Source: Draconibacterium halophilum
GTDB taxonomy: Bacteria > Bacteroidota > Bacteroidia > Bacteroidales > Prolixibacteraceae
DNA: 64,000 nt
Reading direction: 5' to 3'
Assembly: GCF_010448835.1 (NCBI RefSeq)
Contig: NZ_CP048409.1
Location: 2,054,001-2,118,000 of the forward strand
How positions within the stretch are numbered: the first letter of the stretch is position 1; each line of letters opens with the position of its first letter. The notes under the pieces were generated by a model. That model ran no database searches and was not told the origin of the DNA. It saw only the letters and a list, made by a program, of their open reading frames with translations. Below, in pieces: positions 1 through 8,434 of this stretch. A program made the translations under genes and the position numbers.

Positions 1-807
1 AAGATCGTTGGTGAGGTAATCATTTGAGACATAAATATCCGGATAATTATCACGGTTTACATCGCCAATTGCCAACCCCAAACCATATCTTTCAAATACT
101 ATTCCTGCTTCTTTGCTAATATCGGTAAAAGTATTGTCGCCATTGTTCCGGTACAGAATGTCGTTATTTTGTGCGCTACCATCGGTTATTTTAGGACGGT
201 AGGCTGATGAAGATCGCATAACCAGGTTGCTGTTAAGCACATATAGGTCAAGATCACCGTCCAGGTCATAATCCAGAAAGGCTGCATCTACTGAAGCTGA
301 TGAACTGGCAATACCATATTCTTCTGCTTTTTCGGTAAACGAGGGTATATTATTTTCTCCGATACCGTTATTTACCCACAATCGGTTTTTTCTTTTTTCG
401 AAAGTATTTCCAACTGTCGAAGTCAGGTAAATATCCAGCCAGCCGTCGTTATTAATGTCGTTTATCGTAACACTGCTGTACCACTGGTTGTTGGTTAATC
501 CTTCAAGATGATTAGTAATGTCTACAAATTTAAAATCACCCTGATTCAGGTAAACACGTGGCGAAACTTTGTTTCCGGCAAAAATGATGTCTTGCAAGCC
601 ATCATTATTAAAATCGCCAATACCAACACCGGCACCATTACTCACAATAAGCATGCTGTCTTTTTCTTCAATAAAATTATTGAACTCAATTCCTGAATGT
701 GATGAAGGGATGATTTCGAAAAGCGTGGAAGGAGATTTAGAACAAGACGTGATTAGGAAGGGGAGTATAAAAGCAATGGGGAAAATCACTGCAATTAATT
801 TTCTCAT
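1..807 (-). CDS. FG-GAP/VCBS-repeat lipoprotein (CRTAC1/ASPIC-UnbV type), 3' part outside window
   Basis: An open frame of 269 codons runs from an ATG at 807 to the left edge without a stop, so the C-terminal part is missing. The N-terminus is a lipoprotein signal (MRKLIAVIFPIAFILPF followed by a cysteine near residue 22). Several calcium-binding-like FG-GAP/VCBS repeats follow, seen as GIGDFNNDGLQDI, TINDINNDGWLDI, DYDLDGDLDLYV and GDVNRDNYPDIYV. This repeat pattern is typical of secreted CRTAC1-like proteins ending in an ASPIC/UnbV domain, which are abundant in Bacteroidota and often occur near polysaccharide-utilisation genes. The protein should form a surface or periplasmic beta-propeller, and its ligand is unknown. 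It follows the GH32 gene on the same strand after 148 nt. The family call is firm for the repeats, but the C-terminal domain cannot be seen. Confidence 0.85.
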   Translation of the reverse strand, partial: MRKLIAVIFPIAFILPFLITSCSKSPSTLFEIIPSSHSGIEFNNFIEEKDSMLIVSNGAGVGIGDFNNDGLQDIIFAGNKVSPRVYLNQGDFKFVDITNHLEGLTNNQWYSSVTINDINNDGWLDIYLTSTVGNTFEKRKNRLWVNNGIGENNIPSFTEKAEEYGIASSSASVDAAFLDYDLDGDLDLYVLNSNLVMRSSSAYRPKITDGSAQNNDILYRNNGDNTFTDISKEAGIVFERYGLGLAIGDVNRDNYPDIYVSNDYLTNDL

Positions 808-955
808 TTCGTTCAAACGTTTAGTTAAGTGTACGAAATATACAAATTCTATTGGATTTTAATTTGACAGATCTGCCTACTTTTTAGAGTTGTTTGTGTT
901 TGCAATTTAACAGGCACCGATAAAAAACCAGTAAAAACAATATGTATTGTATACT

Positions 956-2509
956 TTACCAAACAGATGATAATTGCCAGATTGCAGCATTGGTAACCTT
1001 AGTGCTCCCCTTTGTTGAAAAAAGTTCCACTTTATTATAGCTAACCCCCGGAAAAAAAATATCTGTTAATACTGCATTTCCATTGTCAACAAAAACTTCT
1101 ATCGAGGCTTTGTCGATAAACACATGAAATTGTAAGTTTTGTTTTGCAATATATTTTGTGCGATGTACTGCTTCAAATTCATCAGAAAAATTGGCTGTTC
1201 CGGCTTCTGTTCTATCAATGTATAATTCTGAATTATTTTGAGAATAACCGATTTTGATTTTCTCGCCGTTTTTATTTGAAAGCTGAATTCCAAATTCATT
1301 TCCCTCTTTATTCTGTTTAAAATTGAATAGCATCTCCGACTGCATAACAGAAATATTAGCAGTGGGGATTAAGGTATAACCCGACACTTCTGAAACCAGT
1401 AGAACTCTGTTTTTTAGGCGTAATGTTTCCAGTTCTTTTACAGGTGCCGAAGCTAAAATGTAATTGCCATTTATTTTTCTGAGTTTCAGTTGGCGGGGAA
1501 GAGTCATTGCACTTCTCCAGCGTTGGGTTGGTACTTTCTGTGCATATAGCCAATTACTCATCCAGCCAATGAAAAGACACCGACCATCCGATTGCGGGAT
1601 GCCATTCCAGATTACACCTGCATAATTATCGCTGCCGTGGTCGAGCCATTTTTCCTCGTTTTGTGTGGTACTGAAAGTTTTTCCATCGAAATCGCCAATA
1701 AAATACTGTGTTGCCGAACCGCCTTGTGGCCCACCGGGATTGATACTAACCAGCAATACCCACTTGGTTTCGTTAGTTCCTTCTATTTTCACGGGAAATA
1801 AATCAGGGCATTCCCACACTCCGCCGTGTGCGCCTTTTTCTTGTCCAAATTCGCCGGTTTTTTCCCAGTTGATTAAATCTGTTGATGCGTAAAATTCAAT
1901 GTGATCTTGCACGGCAAGTGCCATTATCCATTTTGAAAATTCTTCTACCCAGCTTACTTTAGGATCTCTAAAATCGGCGATACCCGGGTTTTTTAGCACC
2001 GGTTCGGGGTACTTTTCCCAGGTGCGACCGTTGTTGTTACTAAATGCTAATCCTTGTGTTTGGTAATCGTTTTCACCATTGGCTGCTCCTACCGGATCAT
2101 GATAAGTAAAAATTGCCACCATGGGCCCCTTCCCATCTTGTCCCAGGCCGGAAGTATTCTTTTTATCAACCACAGCGCTACCCGAAAAAATATAGCCATT
2201 ATCATCAGGATACAACGCAATAGGTAGATGTTCCCAATTCACCATGTCTTCGCTTACAGCATGCCCCCAATGCATCGGTCCCCAAATGTTGCTGTCTGGG
2301 TAATACTGGTAAAACAAGTGATATTCTCCTTCGTGAAAAACCATTCCGTTAGGATCATTCATCCACATTGAATCGGGCGTAAAATGATATTGCGGACGAT
2401 ATTGCTCCGAATAATACGAATTTGAAACCGTTCGTACAGATGAGTTTTCTTTTTGTTGCAAACATGCGCAAAATATCAGCACTGCTAGTATGCCAGTTAT
2501 TTTTCTCAT
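956..2509 (-). CDS. Glycoside hydrolase family 32 lipoprotein (levanase/invertase type)
   Basis: This 517-residue enzyme is predicted to hydrolyse beta-fructosides (sucrose, inulin or levan) outside the cytoplasm. A lipoprotein-like signal with Cys at 14-16 opens the protein. The GH32 catalytic set is complete: WMNDPNG with the nucleophile Asp near 52, the RDP motif at 181-183, and the EC motif with the acid/base Glu near 233. The C-terminal 150 residues fit the GH32 beta-sandwich module, including an ASIEVFVDNG stretch. Its start overlaps the fructokinase stop by 4 nt (ATGA), so the two are probably translationally coupled in one operon with the upstream MFS carrier. Exact linkage specificity (beta-2,1 versus beta-2,6) cannot be read from sequence. 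Confidence 0.93.
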   Translation of the reverse strand: MRKITGILAVLIFCACLQQKENSSVRTVSNSYYSEQYRPQYHFTPDSMWMNDPNGMVFHEGEYHLFYQYYPDSNIWGPMHWGHAVSEDMVNWEHLPIALYPDDNGYIFSGSAVVDKKNTSGLGQDGKGPMVAIFTYHDPVGAANGENDYQTQGLAFSNNNGRTWEKYPEPVLKNPGIADFRDPKVSWVEEFSKWIMALAVQDHIEFYASTDLINWEKTGEFGQEKGAHGGVWECPDLFPVKIEGTNETKWVLLVSINPGGPQGGSATQYFIGDFDGKTFSTTQNEEKWLDHGSDNYAGVIWNGIPQSDGRCLFIGWMSNWLYAQKVPTQRWRSAMTLPRQLKLRKINGNYILASAPVKELETLRLKNRVLLVSEVSGYTLIPTANISVMQSEMLFNFKQNKEGNEFGIQLSNKNGEKIKIGYSQNNSELYIDRTEAGTANFSDEFEAVHRTKYIAKQNLQFHVFIDKASIEVFVDNGNAVLTDIFFPGVSYNKVELFSTKGSTKVTNAAIWQLSSVW

Positions 2510-3399
2510 TTTTCCATTATTGCATGAATTTCGCTCATGACGTATTTCGGAGTAGCACCTGCTTTTGATGCTACAAAAGCACCCGTTGCGCAGGCAAAAG
2601 TAAGCGCTTCAGAAGGTGATTTTTTTTGAAGGAATGAGGCTACCAATCCGGCCAGAAAAGCATCGCCGGCACCCACCGTATCAACCGCTTCTACTTTAAA
2701 CCCAGGGTGCTCGTATAGTTTGTTTTCATGAAACATCGCAGCTCCTTTTTCTCCCCGGGTTACACAAAGCATTTCAACTTTATAGTGTTGTACAAACCAC
2801 TTGATCAATTCTTTCTCTGTTTTTTTTTCAATTCCATTCCAGCTGGCAAAAATGTGTAGTTCGTCGTCGTTTAGTTTTACAATATCCGATTTGGCCAGTA
2901 AAAGTTCCAGAACATCTTGTTTGTCGTATGGTTTGCGCAGGTTTACATCAATTAGTCTTACGGCATCATTGTCGAGTAATCGCAGAAGTGTTTCGCGTGT
3001 TGTTTGGTTGCGCGATGCCAGCGAACCATAAATGAACAAGCCCGCACTTTCTGCTTTTTTAGCCAAATCATTAGTTAGCTGAATATTGTCCCAGGCCACC
3101 GGCTCACAAATTTCGTACGAGGCATTGTTGTTCGAATCGAGGTGCACTAAAACTTCGCTGGTAGGTAACTTCTTATCGGTTTGTACTAATGAAGTATCAA
3201 CTCCTAAATTTTGCAAAAAATCAATAAGTTGTTTGCCCGCACTGTCGTTGCCAACTGAACTGGCTATTGATGCATCAAGCCCTATTGCATTCAGGTGTAA
3301 AGCCACATTCATTGGTGCTCCGCCCGGTTTCGCTCCTGATGGAATTCTGTCCCACAAAACCTCTCCGATGCAAAGTATTTCCTTATTTGTAATATTCAT
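2506..3399 (-). CDS. Fructokinase (PfkB/ribokinase family)
   Basis: This is a sugar kinase of about 297 residues that should phosphorylate fructose in the cytoplasm. The N-terminal CIGEVLWD and the PGGAPMNVALHL sugar-binding motif are typical of bacterial fructokinases. The C-terminal DTVGAGDAF motif carries the catalytic Asp and anion hole of the PfkB family. I chose the ATG at 3399; a GTG at 3411 is also in frame and would add four residues. The gene lies 18 nt after the MFS gene and overlaps the GH32 start by 4 nt. The context (importer, kinase, fructosidase) supports fructose over other sugars. Confidence 0.9.
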   Translation of the reverse strand: MNITNKEILCIGEVLWDRIPSGAKPGGAPMNVALHLNAIGLDASIASSVGNDSAGKQLIDFLQNLGVDTSLVQTDKKLPTSEVLVHLDSNNNASYEICEPVAWDNIQLTNDLAKKAESAGLFIYGSLASRNQTTRETLLRLLDNDAVRLIDVNLRKPYDKQDVLELLLAKSDIVKLNDDELHIFASWNGIEKKTEKELIKWFVQHYKVEMLCVTRGEKGAAMFHENKLYEHPGFKVEAVDTVGAGDAFLAGLVASFLQKKSPSEALTFACATGAFVASKAGATPKYVMSEIHAIMEK

Positions 3400-3417
3400 T
3401 TCGGTATGCACATATAA

Positions 3418-4770
3418 TTATTTAATACTTCTTTTTTTCATATCAGCCTGTATTTCTTCCAGTGATTTACCTTTTGTTTCAGGTACTACTTTCCACGCAA
3501 AGAAGAAATGTATCAACATCATAAAAGCAAAAAAAGCAAATGATGAACCACCTCCAATTCCCGGCATATTGGCAAATGCCGGAAATCCCCAAATTAATGC
3601 CGCTGCCATTATCCAATGGGTGAAACTTCCAAGAGCCTGTCCCTTAGAACGCACTTTGTTCGGGAAAATCTCGGAGATAACTACCCAAAGAACGGCACCC
3701 TGCGAAAAAGCAAAAAAGGCAATAAATCCCATTAAGTAAATCATTACACCATATCCGCCAAGGTCGCTGTAGTCTTCGGTAAAAAACGATTTGGAGAGCA
3801 TACCCAAAAAGAAAACCATACCTACCGAACCCGCCATTAATAGTGATCGTCGTCCGTATCGGTCGATAAGTGTTAATGCTACCAACGTGAAAACCAGGTT
3901 TGTGGCACCAACCGAAATAGATTGAAGTAGTGATATGTTGGCATCAAATCCGGCCATTTCGAAAACACGTGGGGCGTATATCATTATGGCATTTATGCCT
4001 GCAAGTTGGTTAAAGGCTGCCATTAAAATAGCGATGGTAATCGGGAAACTGTTTTCTTTAACAAAAAGTTTTCCGTGTCCCATTTTTTCTTCTTGTTCTA
4101 CTGATTTTTGAACAAGCCGAACTTCCTCCTGCGGATTATTGGCTTTAATACGCGTAAATACAGTTAGTGCTTCATCATTACGGTTTTGGTTAACCAGCCA
4201 GCGCGGACTCTCCGGAACCCTATTCAATAACAGAAAAAACGATGCTGCAGGAATGGCTTCCACTCCAATCATCCATCGCCATGATCCGGATCCAATGGAT
4301 TTGGCCAAGAGGTAATTTACCACAAATGCAAGAAATAAGGAGATTACCACAAAAAGTTGATTTAACAGTACTAAACGTCCGCGTCTTTTGGCCGGAGAAA
4401 TTTCGGCTATAAACATCGGAGTTACAACAGAGATACACCCCAGCAATATTCCGGTTAAAAAACGAAACAGAAGCAGCATAGTCCAGTTCACGGCAAAAGC
4501 AGCTCCCAGGGCCGAAAGTGCAAATAATCCGGAAAGAAAGATTAATGTGTTTTTGCGTCCGTATTTTTCGGCTGGTTTTCCAATAATTAAAGTGCCAATT
4601 ATGGTTCCAATTATAGCAATGGCAACGGTAAATCCCAGCCAAAAATTATTGAGTACAAATAACTGCTCGAGTTGTGAAGTTGTTCCTGACATCATTGCAA
4701 TGTCGTAACCAAACAAAAAACCACCTAAGGCAATAATTAGGGCTACTGTTGATACATTTTGTTGTTTCAT
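3418..4770 (-). CDS. MFS sugar transporter (sugar porter family)
   Basis: This 450-residue inner-membrane carrier has about 12 hydrophobic segments and sugar-porter signatures: RFLTGILLG plus SPAKRRGR in the first half, DRYGRRSLL in the second, and the PETKGKSLEEI tail that marks the family. It probably imports a monosaccharide by proton symport. As first gene of an operon with fructokinase and GH32, fructose is the likely substrate, though sucrose is not excluded. It is preceded by a 254-nt intergenic region carrying four ATGTTAC copies, suggesting regulated expression. No SusC/SusD genes are nearby, so outer-membrane passage must depend on genes elsewhere or on general porins. Confidence 0.92.
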   Translation of the reverse strand: MKQQNVSTVALIIALGGFLFGYDIAMMSGTTSQLEQLFVLNNFWLGFTVAIAIIGTIIGTLIIGKPAEKYGRKNTLIFLSGLFALSALGAAFAVNWTMLLLFRFLTGILLGCISVVTPMFIAEISPAKRRGRLVLLNQLFVVISLFLAFVVNYLLAKSIGSGSWRWMIGVEAIPAASFFLLLNRVPESPRWLVNQNRNDEALTVFTRIKANNPQEEVRLVQKSVEQEEKMGHGKLFVKENSFPITIAILMAAFNQLAGINAIMIYAPRVFEMAGFDANISLLQSISVGATNLVFTLVALTLIDRYGRRSLLMAGSVGMVFFLGMLSKSFFTEDYSDLGGYGVMIYLMGFIAFFAFSQGAVLWVVISEIFPNKVRSKGQALGSFTHWIMAAALIWGFPAFANMPGIGGGSSFAFFAFMMLIHFFFAWKVVPETKGKSLEEIQADMKKRSIK

Positions 4771-4829
4771 TAAAATGGTGCTTAATTTTCAGGAAAAATA
4801 AGCAGTAGTAAATTGATAAAAGTGCAGCT

Positions 4830-4916
4830 ATGTTACAAAAAGCATTGAAGATGTTACATAAAATGTATGAATGACACATTTGTTGTGCTATGTTACATTA
4901 CATAGACACATGTTAC
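4830..4916. promoter_or_regulatory. Four-copy ATGTTAC repeat array upstream of the fructan operon
   Basis: The 7-mer ATGTTAC occurs at 4830-4836, 4851-4857, 4890-4896 and 4910-4916, all in the same orientation, with start-to-start distances of 21, 39 and 20 nt. Copies 1 and 3 share the longer string GCTATGTTACA. The array lies 60-150 nt upstream of the MFS start, in the region expected for the operon promoter. Spacing near multiples of two helical turns suggests cooperative binding by a regulator on one DNA face. This is inference; no regulator gene is adjacent. Confidence 0.45.
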
Positions 4917-5024
4917 GCTTCCTGGCTTGCAGTAAGCTGACGGAATGAATAAGTACATCACTTTATTTCAATCCGAATTTGAAGTGGAAGTGATGAAGGG
5001 AACTTTTCGGTATTTTAATAACAA

Positions 5025-6029
5025 TTAATCAGGAGTCATTGAAATTAATTTTTTTGCAACTCGATTAAATAATGCGTCATTTTCTTCTGAACAGATTTGT
5101 CCGGCAATCTTTAGTTCTTTCAGGTTTTCTATTGACGCGTCGTCCATTTCATGACTGGCATTGCGAAGATCAGGATCAATACGTACATAGTTATTCGGTT
5201 TGCCTACCGCATCAAATATTTGGGCGAGCTGATAATCTACTGTTTCTGCAACACCAGACATCATTATATCAATAATTGGTTTTACCCACTGAACCAGTCC
5301 CCAATCCTTAGCCTGTTTGTAGTAATAAGGTTTCTCAACTTTTCCGGTTCCCAGGCTTAAAATAAACATATCTTTTGCCTTTGGCTTACCCTTTAAATTA
5401 CGTGCTTCGGCGTAAGCACACAACGATGGATTGTTGGCAAATACACCTCCATCAACCAAAGGATAGGGAATGGCTGAGATGGATTTTACTTTTGCAGTTT
5501 CAAAATAAGTTGGAGCAGCTGATGTTGCCCTCGCGACTTCCCTGACAAGAAAATCATTGGCGTTATCCGTTTTAGCTGAATGTTGTCTGAAAAAATGCGC
5601 TTTTCTTCTTCTCAGGTCATAAGATGTTACCAAACAGGGTTTAATCAATTCACTAAGTTTTAAATCTCCCAGGTAATCCTTTAATGATTCTTCCAGTTCT
5701 TTAGCTGAATACTTTTCGTCGATAACTCCTCCGGCAGATTTTATTTTTTGCTTTAGCGTGATGTCGAATATTTCGTCTCCGTTCTCAATGTATAAATCTA
5801 CCGCATCAGAAGCTGAGAACTTTGCTTTTAAAGGATCCGATTCGGAAGGACATAAATAGATACAAGTTAGAATTCCTCCGGTGCTTGTACCTGCAATTAA
5901 ATCAAAATAATCAGCAATTTTTGCATCCTCATTATTACTTTGTTGTTTTAATTTCTCTTCGAGCGCTACCAGGATTTGACCTGGGATAATTCCCCGGATT
6001 CCACCGCCGTCAATTGATAAAATTCTCAT
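5025..6029 (-). CDS. Patatin-like phospholipase
   Basis: This 334-residue patatin-fold lipid acyl hydrolase is predicted to be cytosolic because no signal peptide is present. The anion hole is DGGGIRG (residues 7-13), the nucleophile Ser49 lies in GTSTGG, and the catalytic Asp lies in DGGVFANN near 193, so the Ser-Asp dyad is intact. Patatins cut the acyl ester bonds of membrane phospholipids. Some (CapV) serve as CBASS effectors, but no nucleotidyltransferase or other defence partner lies beside this gene, so a stand-alone metabolic or lipid-turnover role is the safer reading. It is a single gene flanked by 130-250 nt gaps. Confidence 0.9.
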   Translation of the reverse strand: MRILSIDGGGIRGIIPGQILVALEEKLKQQSNNEDAKIADYFDLIAGTSTGGILTCIYLCPSESDPLKAKFSASDAVDLYIENGDEIFDITLKQKIKSAGGVIDEKYSAKELEESLKDYLGDLKLSELIKPCLVTSYDLRRRKAHFFRQHSAKTDNANDFLVREVARATSAAPTYFETAKVKSISAIPYPLVDGGVFANNPSLCAYAEARNLKGKPKAKDMFILSLGTGKVEKPYYYKQAKDWGLVQWVKPIIDIMMSGVAETVDYQLAQIFDAVGKPNNYVRIDPDLRNASHEMDDASIENLKELKIAGQICSEENDALFNRVAKKLISMTPD

Positions 6030-6160
6030 GATAATGTATTTTAAATTAAGTGAATAAGAACGTAAATAATCGGTATTGGTTTGGCTGATATGTCCGGCCG
6101 CATACAGTGAAGAATGTTCAGCCAGGATTTTAGATACGGGTATTGCCTGTACTTAAAAGG

Positions 6161-7171
6161 TTACCTGCCGTTACTTTGACGTTCAATCATCCAACCCGGA
6201 TATTCAGGGGCCAGTTTGCTAACTTCATCCAATTCCTTTAGTTCGCTGGCTTCCAGGTTTATATTTACTGAACTTAGATTCTCGGCTAACTGTTCAGGCT
6301 TATTGGCGCCAATAATTACCGATGAAACAGCGGGTTGATGCAGCAGCCATGATAAGGCAATTTGAGCCACACCAACATTTTTATCTTCGGCAATTTTTCG
6401 CATCACATCTATAATGTCAAAGGCTTTTTCTTTATTCACGGGCGGAAAGTCAAAATTCACTCTTCGGCCTTCTTTTGTTTCTTCATCGCGGCTGTATTTG
6501 CCACTTAACAAGCCTCCTGCCAGGGGGCTCCAAACCATTAATCCTATTTTTTGATCGAGAAGCAGGGGAACCAGTTCGCGTTCCAAGTCGCGTCCGGCTA
6601 TGGTGTAATAGGCTTGCAACGAAACAAATTTGCTCAGGTGTTGCTGTACCGAAATACCCAGTGCTTTCATCAGCTGCCAGGCTGCCAGATTACTGCACCC
6701 AATGTATCTTACTTTTCCGCTTTTAACCAGCATATCAAGTGCTTCAAGCGTTTCTTCCAGTGGTGTTAGTTGGTCGAAACCATGAATCTGATAAAGATCA
6801 ATGTAGTCCATATTCAAACGTACAAGGCTTTCGTCGGCCTGTTGTAGTATGTGCTTTTTACTTAGCCCAACCTCATTGGGGCCTTCGCCCATTTGACCGC
6901 GTACTTTTGTGGCAATCACCAGGTCGTCTCGTTTTAACCCAAGGTCGCGGATAGCCTGCCCGGTCATTTGTTCGCTCAGACCTTCACTGTAAATATTAGC
7001 GGTATCAATAAAGTTTATCCCGCCGTCAACCGATTGTTTCACCAGACTGTTCACCTGGTCTTGTGGCAATGTTCCAATAGCTGTCCACATACCACGGCCG
7101 CCAAATGTCATGGTGCCCAAACAAAGTTCTGATACGTATAATCCTGTATTTCCCAATAAATTGTACTTCAT
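6161..7171 (-). CDS. Aldo/keto reductase
   Basis: This 336-residue NADPH-dependent oxidoreductase of the AKR superfamily has the catalytic tetrad in place: Asp56 and Tyr61 in DTANIYSEG, Lys89 in ATKVRG, and His130 in YQIHGFD. The C-terminal IIGANKPEQLAENL stretch is the usual cofactor 2'-phosphate region. It resembles the group of YajO/Tas and Kv-beta-like reductases that act on small aldehydes or sugars; the actual substrate cannot be deduced. It is apparently monocistronic. Confidence 0.9.
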   Translation of the reverse strand: MKYNLLGNTGLYVSELCLGTMTFGGRGMWTAIGTLPQDQVNSLVKQSVDGGINFIDTANIYSEGLSEQMTGQAIRDLGLKRDDLVIATKVRGQMGEGPNEVGLSKKHILQQADESLVRLNMDYIDLYQIHGFDQLTPLEETLEALDMLVKSGKVRYIGCSNLAAWQLMKALGISVQQHLSKFVSLQAYYTIAGRDLERELVPLLLDQKIGLMVWSPLAGGLLSGKYSRDEETKEGRRVNFDFPPVNKEKAFDIIDVMRKIAEDKNVGVAQIALSWLLHQPAVSSVIIGANKPEQLAENLSSVNINLEASELKELDEVSKLAPEYPGWMIERQSNGR

Positions 7172-7228
7172 AATTTATATTTTTTAATTTTCATTATAAT
7201 TACACTGATTGTAAAAAAGAGTTTGGTA

Positions 7229-7702
7229 TTATACTTCATATATACTAACCAATAAAGTTCGAAGGGAATCATTGCTGATGTATTCCAATCCTCCGGACGT
7301 TAGCCTCCAATAAGCTCCTTTTTCAAAATTGAATTTTATATTATTACTCAATTGTTTTAATTTGTTGATGTAATCTGAATGTGTTCCAACGGCTCCATGT
7401 TGCATAAAAGTAGGCACATTTACAATCGTAGTTTCAATGCTGATCCCTCGTTGTTTTAGTCGTTCAACATGAATGGAATCTCTTTGTAATGAGAAGGATA
7501 TTGTCTGCAGTATTTGTTTTTCATAAATACCAGTTTTTATATTTTCATTCCAATTGTTTGTTTGCAAAGCCAATATAATAGCGATGGGTACCAGCACGAT
7601 TTTGCCAATTGTATAACGAAGGTATTTGCCAAATTTGTTTTCACCAGCCAGTTTGTAACGTATTTTGGAGAATAAACGGAGCATGCTATTTAGTTGTTTC
7701 AA
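7229..7702 (-). CDS. DUF6090-like membrane protein, shorter than usual
   Basis: This 157-residue protein has the N-terminal pattern of the Bacteroidota DUF6090 family: LRLFSKIRYKLAGENKFGKY, one transmembrane helix (about residues 30-47), then LQTNNWNE. Members known to me are usually around 230-260 residues, so this copy lacks much of the C-terminal soluble region and ends shortly before the aldo/keto reductase gene. It may be truncated and no longer functional. Function of the family is unknown; the architecture suggests a single-pass protein with a cytoplasmic or periplasmic helical tail. Confidence 0.6.
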   Translation of the reverse strand: MKQLNSMLRLFSKIRYKLAGENKFGKYLRYTIGKIVLVPIAIILALQTNNWNENIKTGIYEKQILQTISFSLQRDSIHVERLKQRGISIETTIVNVPTFMQHGAVGTHSDYINKLKQLSNNIKFNFEKGAYWRLTSGGLEYISNDSLRTLLVSIYEV

Positions 7703-7794
7703 TTATTAACCCTTATTGCTTGCTGAATGTTCAGTAATTCACCCGAAATGAACTCCTTAGAGAATTATTGTACGATTAAATTTTGCAGATCTAA

Positions 7795-8204
7795 TTTGTA
7801 GTAATAGTTAGTATCGTTTTTTATGGTATTCATGTTTCTTTAGAAGAACAAGATGTGAAGCCAAAGAAGTACAAAAAGCAAAAGCTTACTTCCAAAGGAG
7901 TTCATTCAGAAGTGGTTCTCCAATACTTTCCAATCCGAAGAAAGGCCGCGATGCTTCATGTTCGTTGTCGTCGGTGGTTGGTTGAAGCTACTGGTGAGGT
8001 TGTGAGTTGGGAATGGGATTGGGATTGGGTGGCAAGGAAGGCCTTATACAAAGGATTTCGAGCCTTTTTTAAGGAGTACTTGGACACGTTCTCAATCAGC
8101 GCAAATAGTCTGGAGAAGCTTTGTCATATAGATGGAAATCGTTTTGGTCAGCAATATATAAAGCATTTAAGTAGTTACAACAATTGGGAACAAAAGGATC
8201 TTGC
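7795..8204 (+). pseudogene. Degenerate ISAon1-type transposase N-terminal fragment
   Basis: An open stretch without a good start encodes a sequence resembling the N-terminal protein of ISAon1-family elements: HVSLEEQDVKPKKYK, then LQYFPIRRKAAMLHVRCRRW, then ATGEVVSW and QQYIKHLSSYNNWEQK. The fragment begins after an in-frame TAA at 7792, lacks the start of the domain, and runs at its 3' end directly into tRNA sequence. The DDE catalytic part is absent. No terminal inverted repeats or target duplication were recognised. It therefore looks like a decayed insertion-sequence relic next to tRNA genes. The family call rests on remembered family pattern. Confidence 0.6.
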
Positions 8205-8213
8205 CCGGGTAAA

Positions 8214-8246
8214 TAAAAAAGGAGCTAAACTTTCGTTTAACTCCTT
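8214..8246 (-). terminator. Terminator of the tRNA-Ser/tRNA-Pro operon
   Basis: Inverted arms AAGGAGCTAAAC (8219-8230) and GTTTAACTCCTT (8235-8246) form a 12-bp stem with one mismatch. On the minus strand they are followed by a T-rich run, immediately downstream of tRNA-Pro. Confidence 0.8.
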
Positions 8247-8258
8247 GATTTTTAATGG

Positions 8259-8333
8259 TCGGGATACCAGGATTCGAACCTGGGACCCCCTGCTCCCAAA
8301 GCAGGTGCGCTAACCGGACTGCGCCACATCCCG
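8259..8333 (-). tRNA. tRNA-Pro (anticodon TGG)
   Basis: The minus strand folds as a tRNA. The acceptor stem is CGGGATG/TATCCCG with discriminator A, the T arm contains GGTTCGAATCC, and the anticodon loop TTTGGGA gives TGG, which reads proline codons. It is the second gene of a two-tRNA transcript, 13 nt after tRNA-Ser. Confidence 0.95.
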
Positions 8334-8346
8334 ATAATAATTTATG

Positions 8347-8434
8347 CGGTGAGGGCGGGATTCGAACCCGCGGTACAGTTTACCCGTACGCCAGTTTAGC
8401 AAACTGGTGGTTTCAGCCACTCACCCACCTCACC
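8347..8434 (-). tRNA. tRNA-Ser (anticodon GCT)
   Basis: The 88-nt minus-strand tRNA has acceptor stem GGTGAGG/CCTCACC and discriminator G. It has the long variable arm expected for serine and the anticodon loop TTGCTAA, giving GCT for AGC/AGU codons. It is the first gene of the pair, about 100 nt downstream of a consensus promoter. Confidence 0.95.

Noticed and set aside
5025..6029. CBASS or other defence island around the patatin
   Set aside because: No CD-NTase, Cap2/Cap3, restriction or toxin genes are adjacent; neighbours are metabolic.
7855..8313. 152-residue open frame spanning the tRNA-Pro region
   Set aside because: The 3' third is antisense tRNA sequence, and the 5' part is a transposase relic, so it is not an intact gene.
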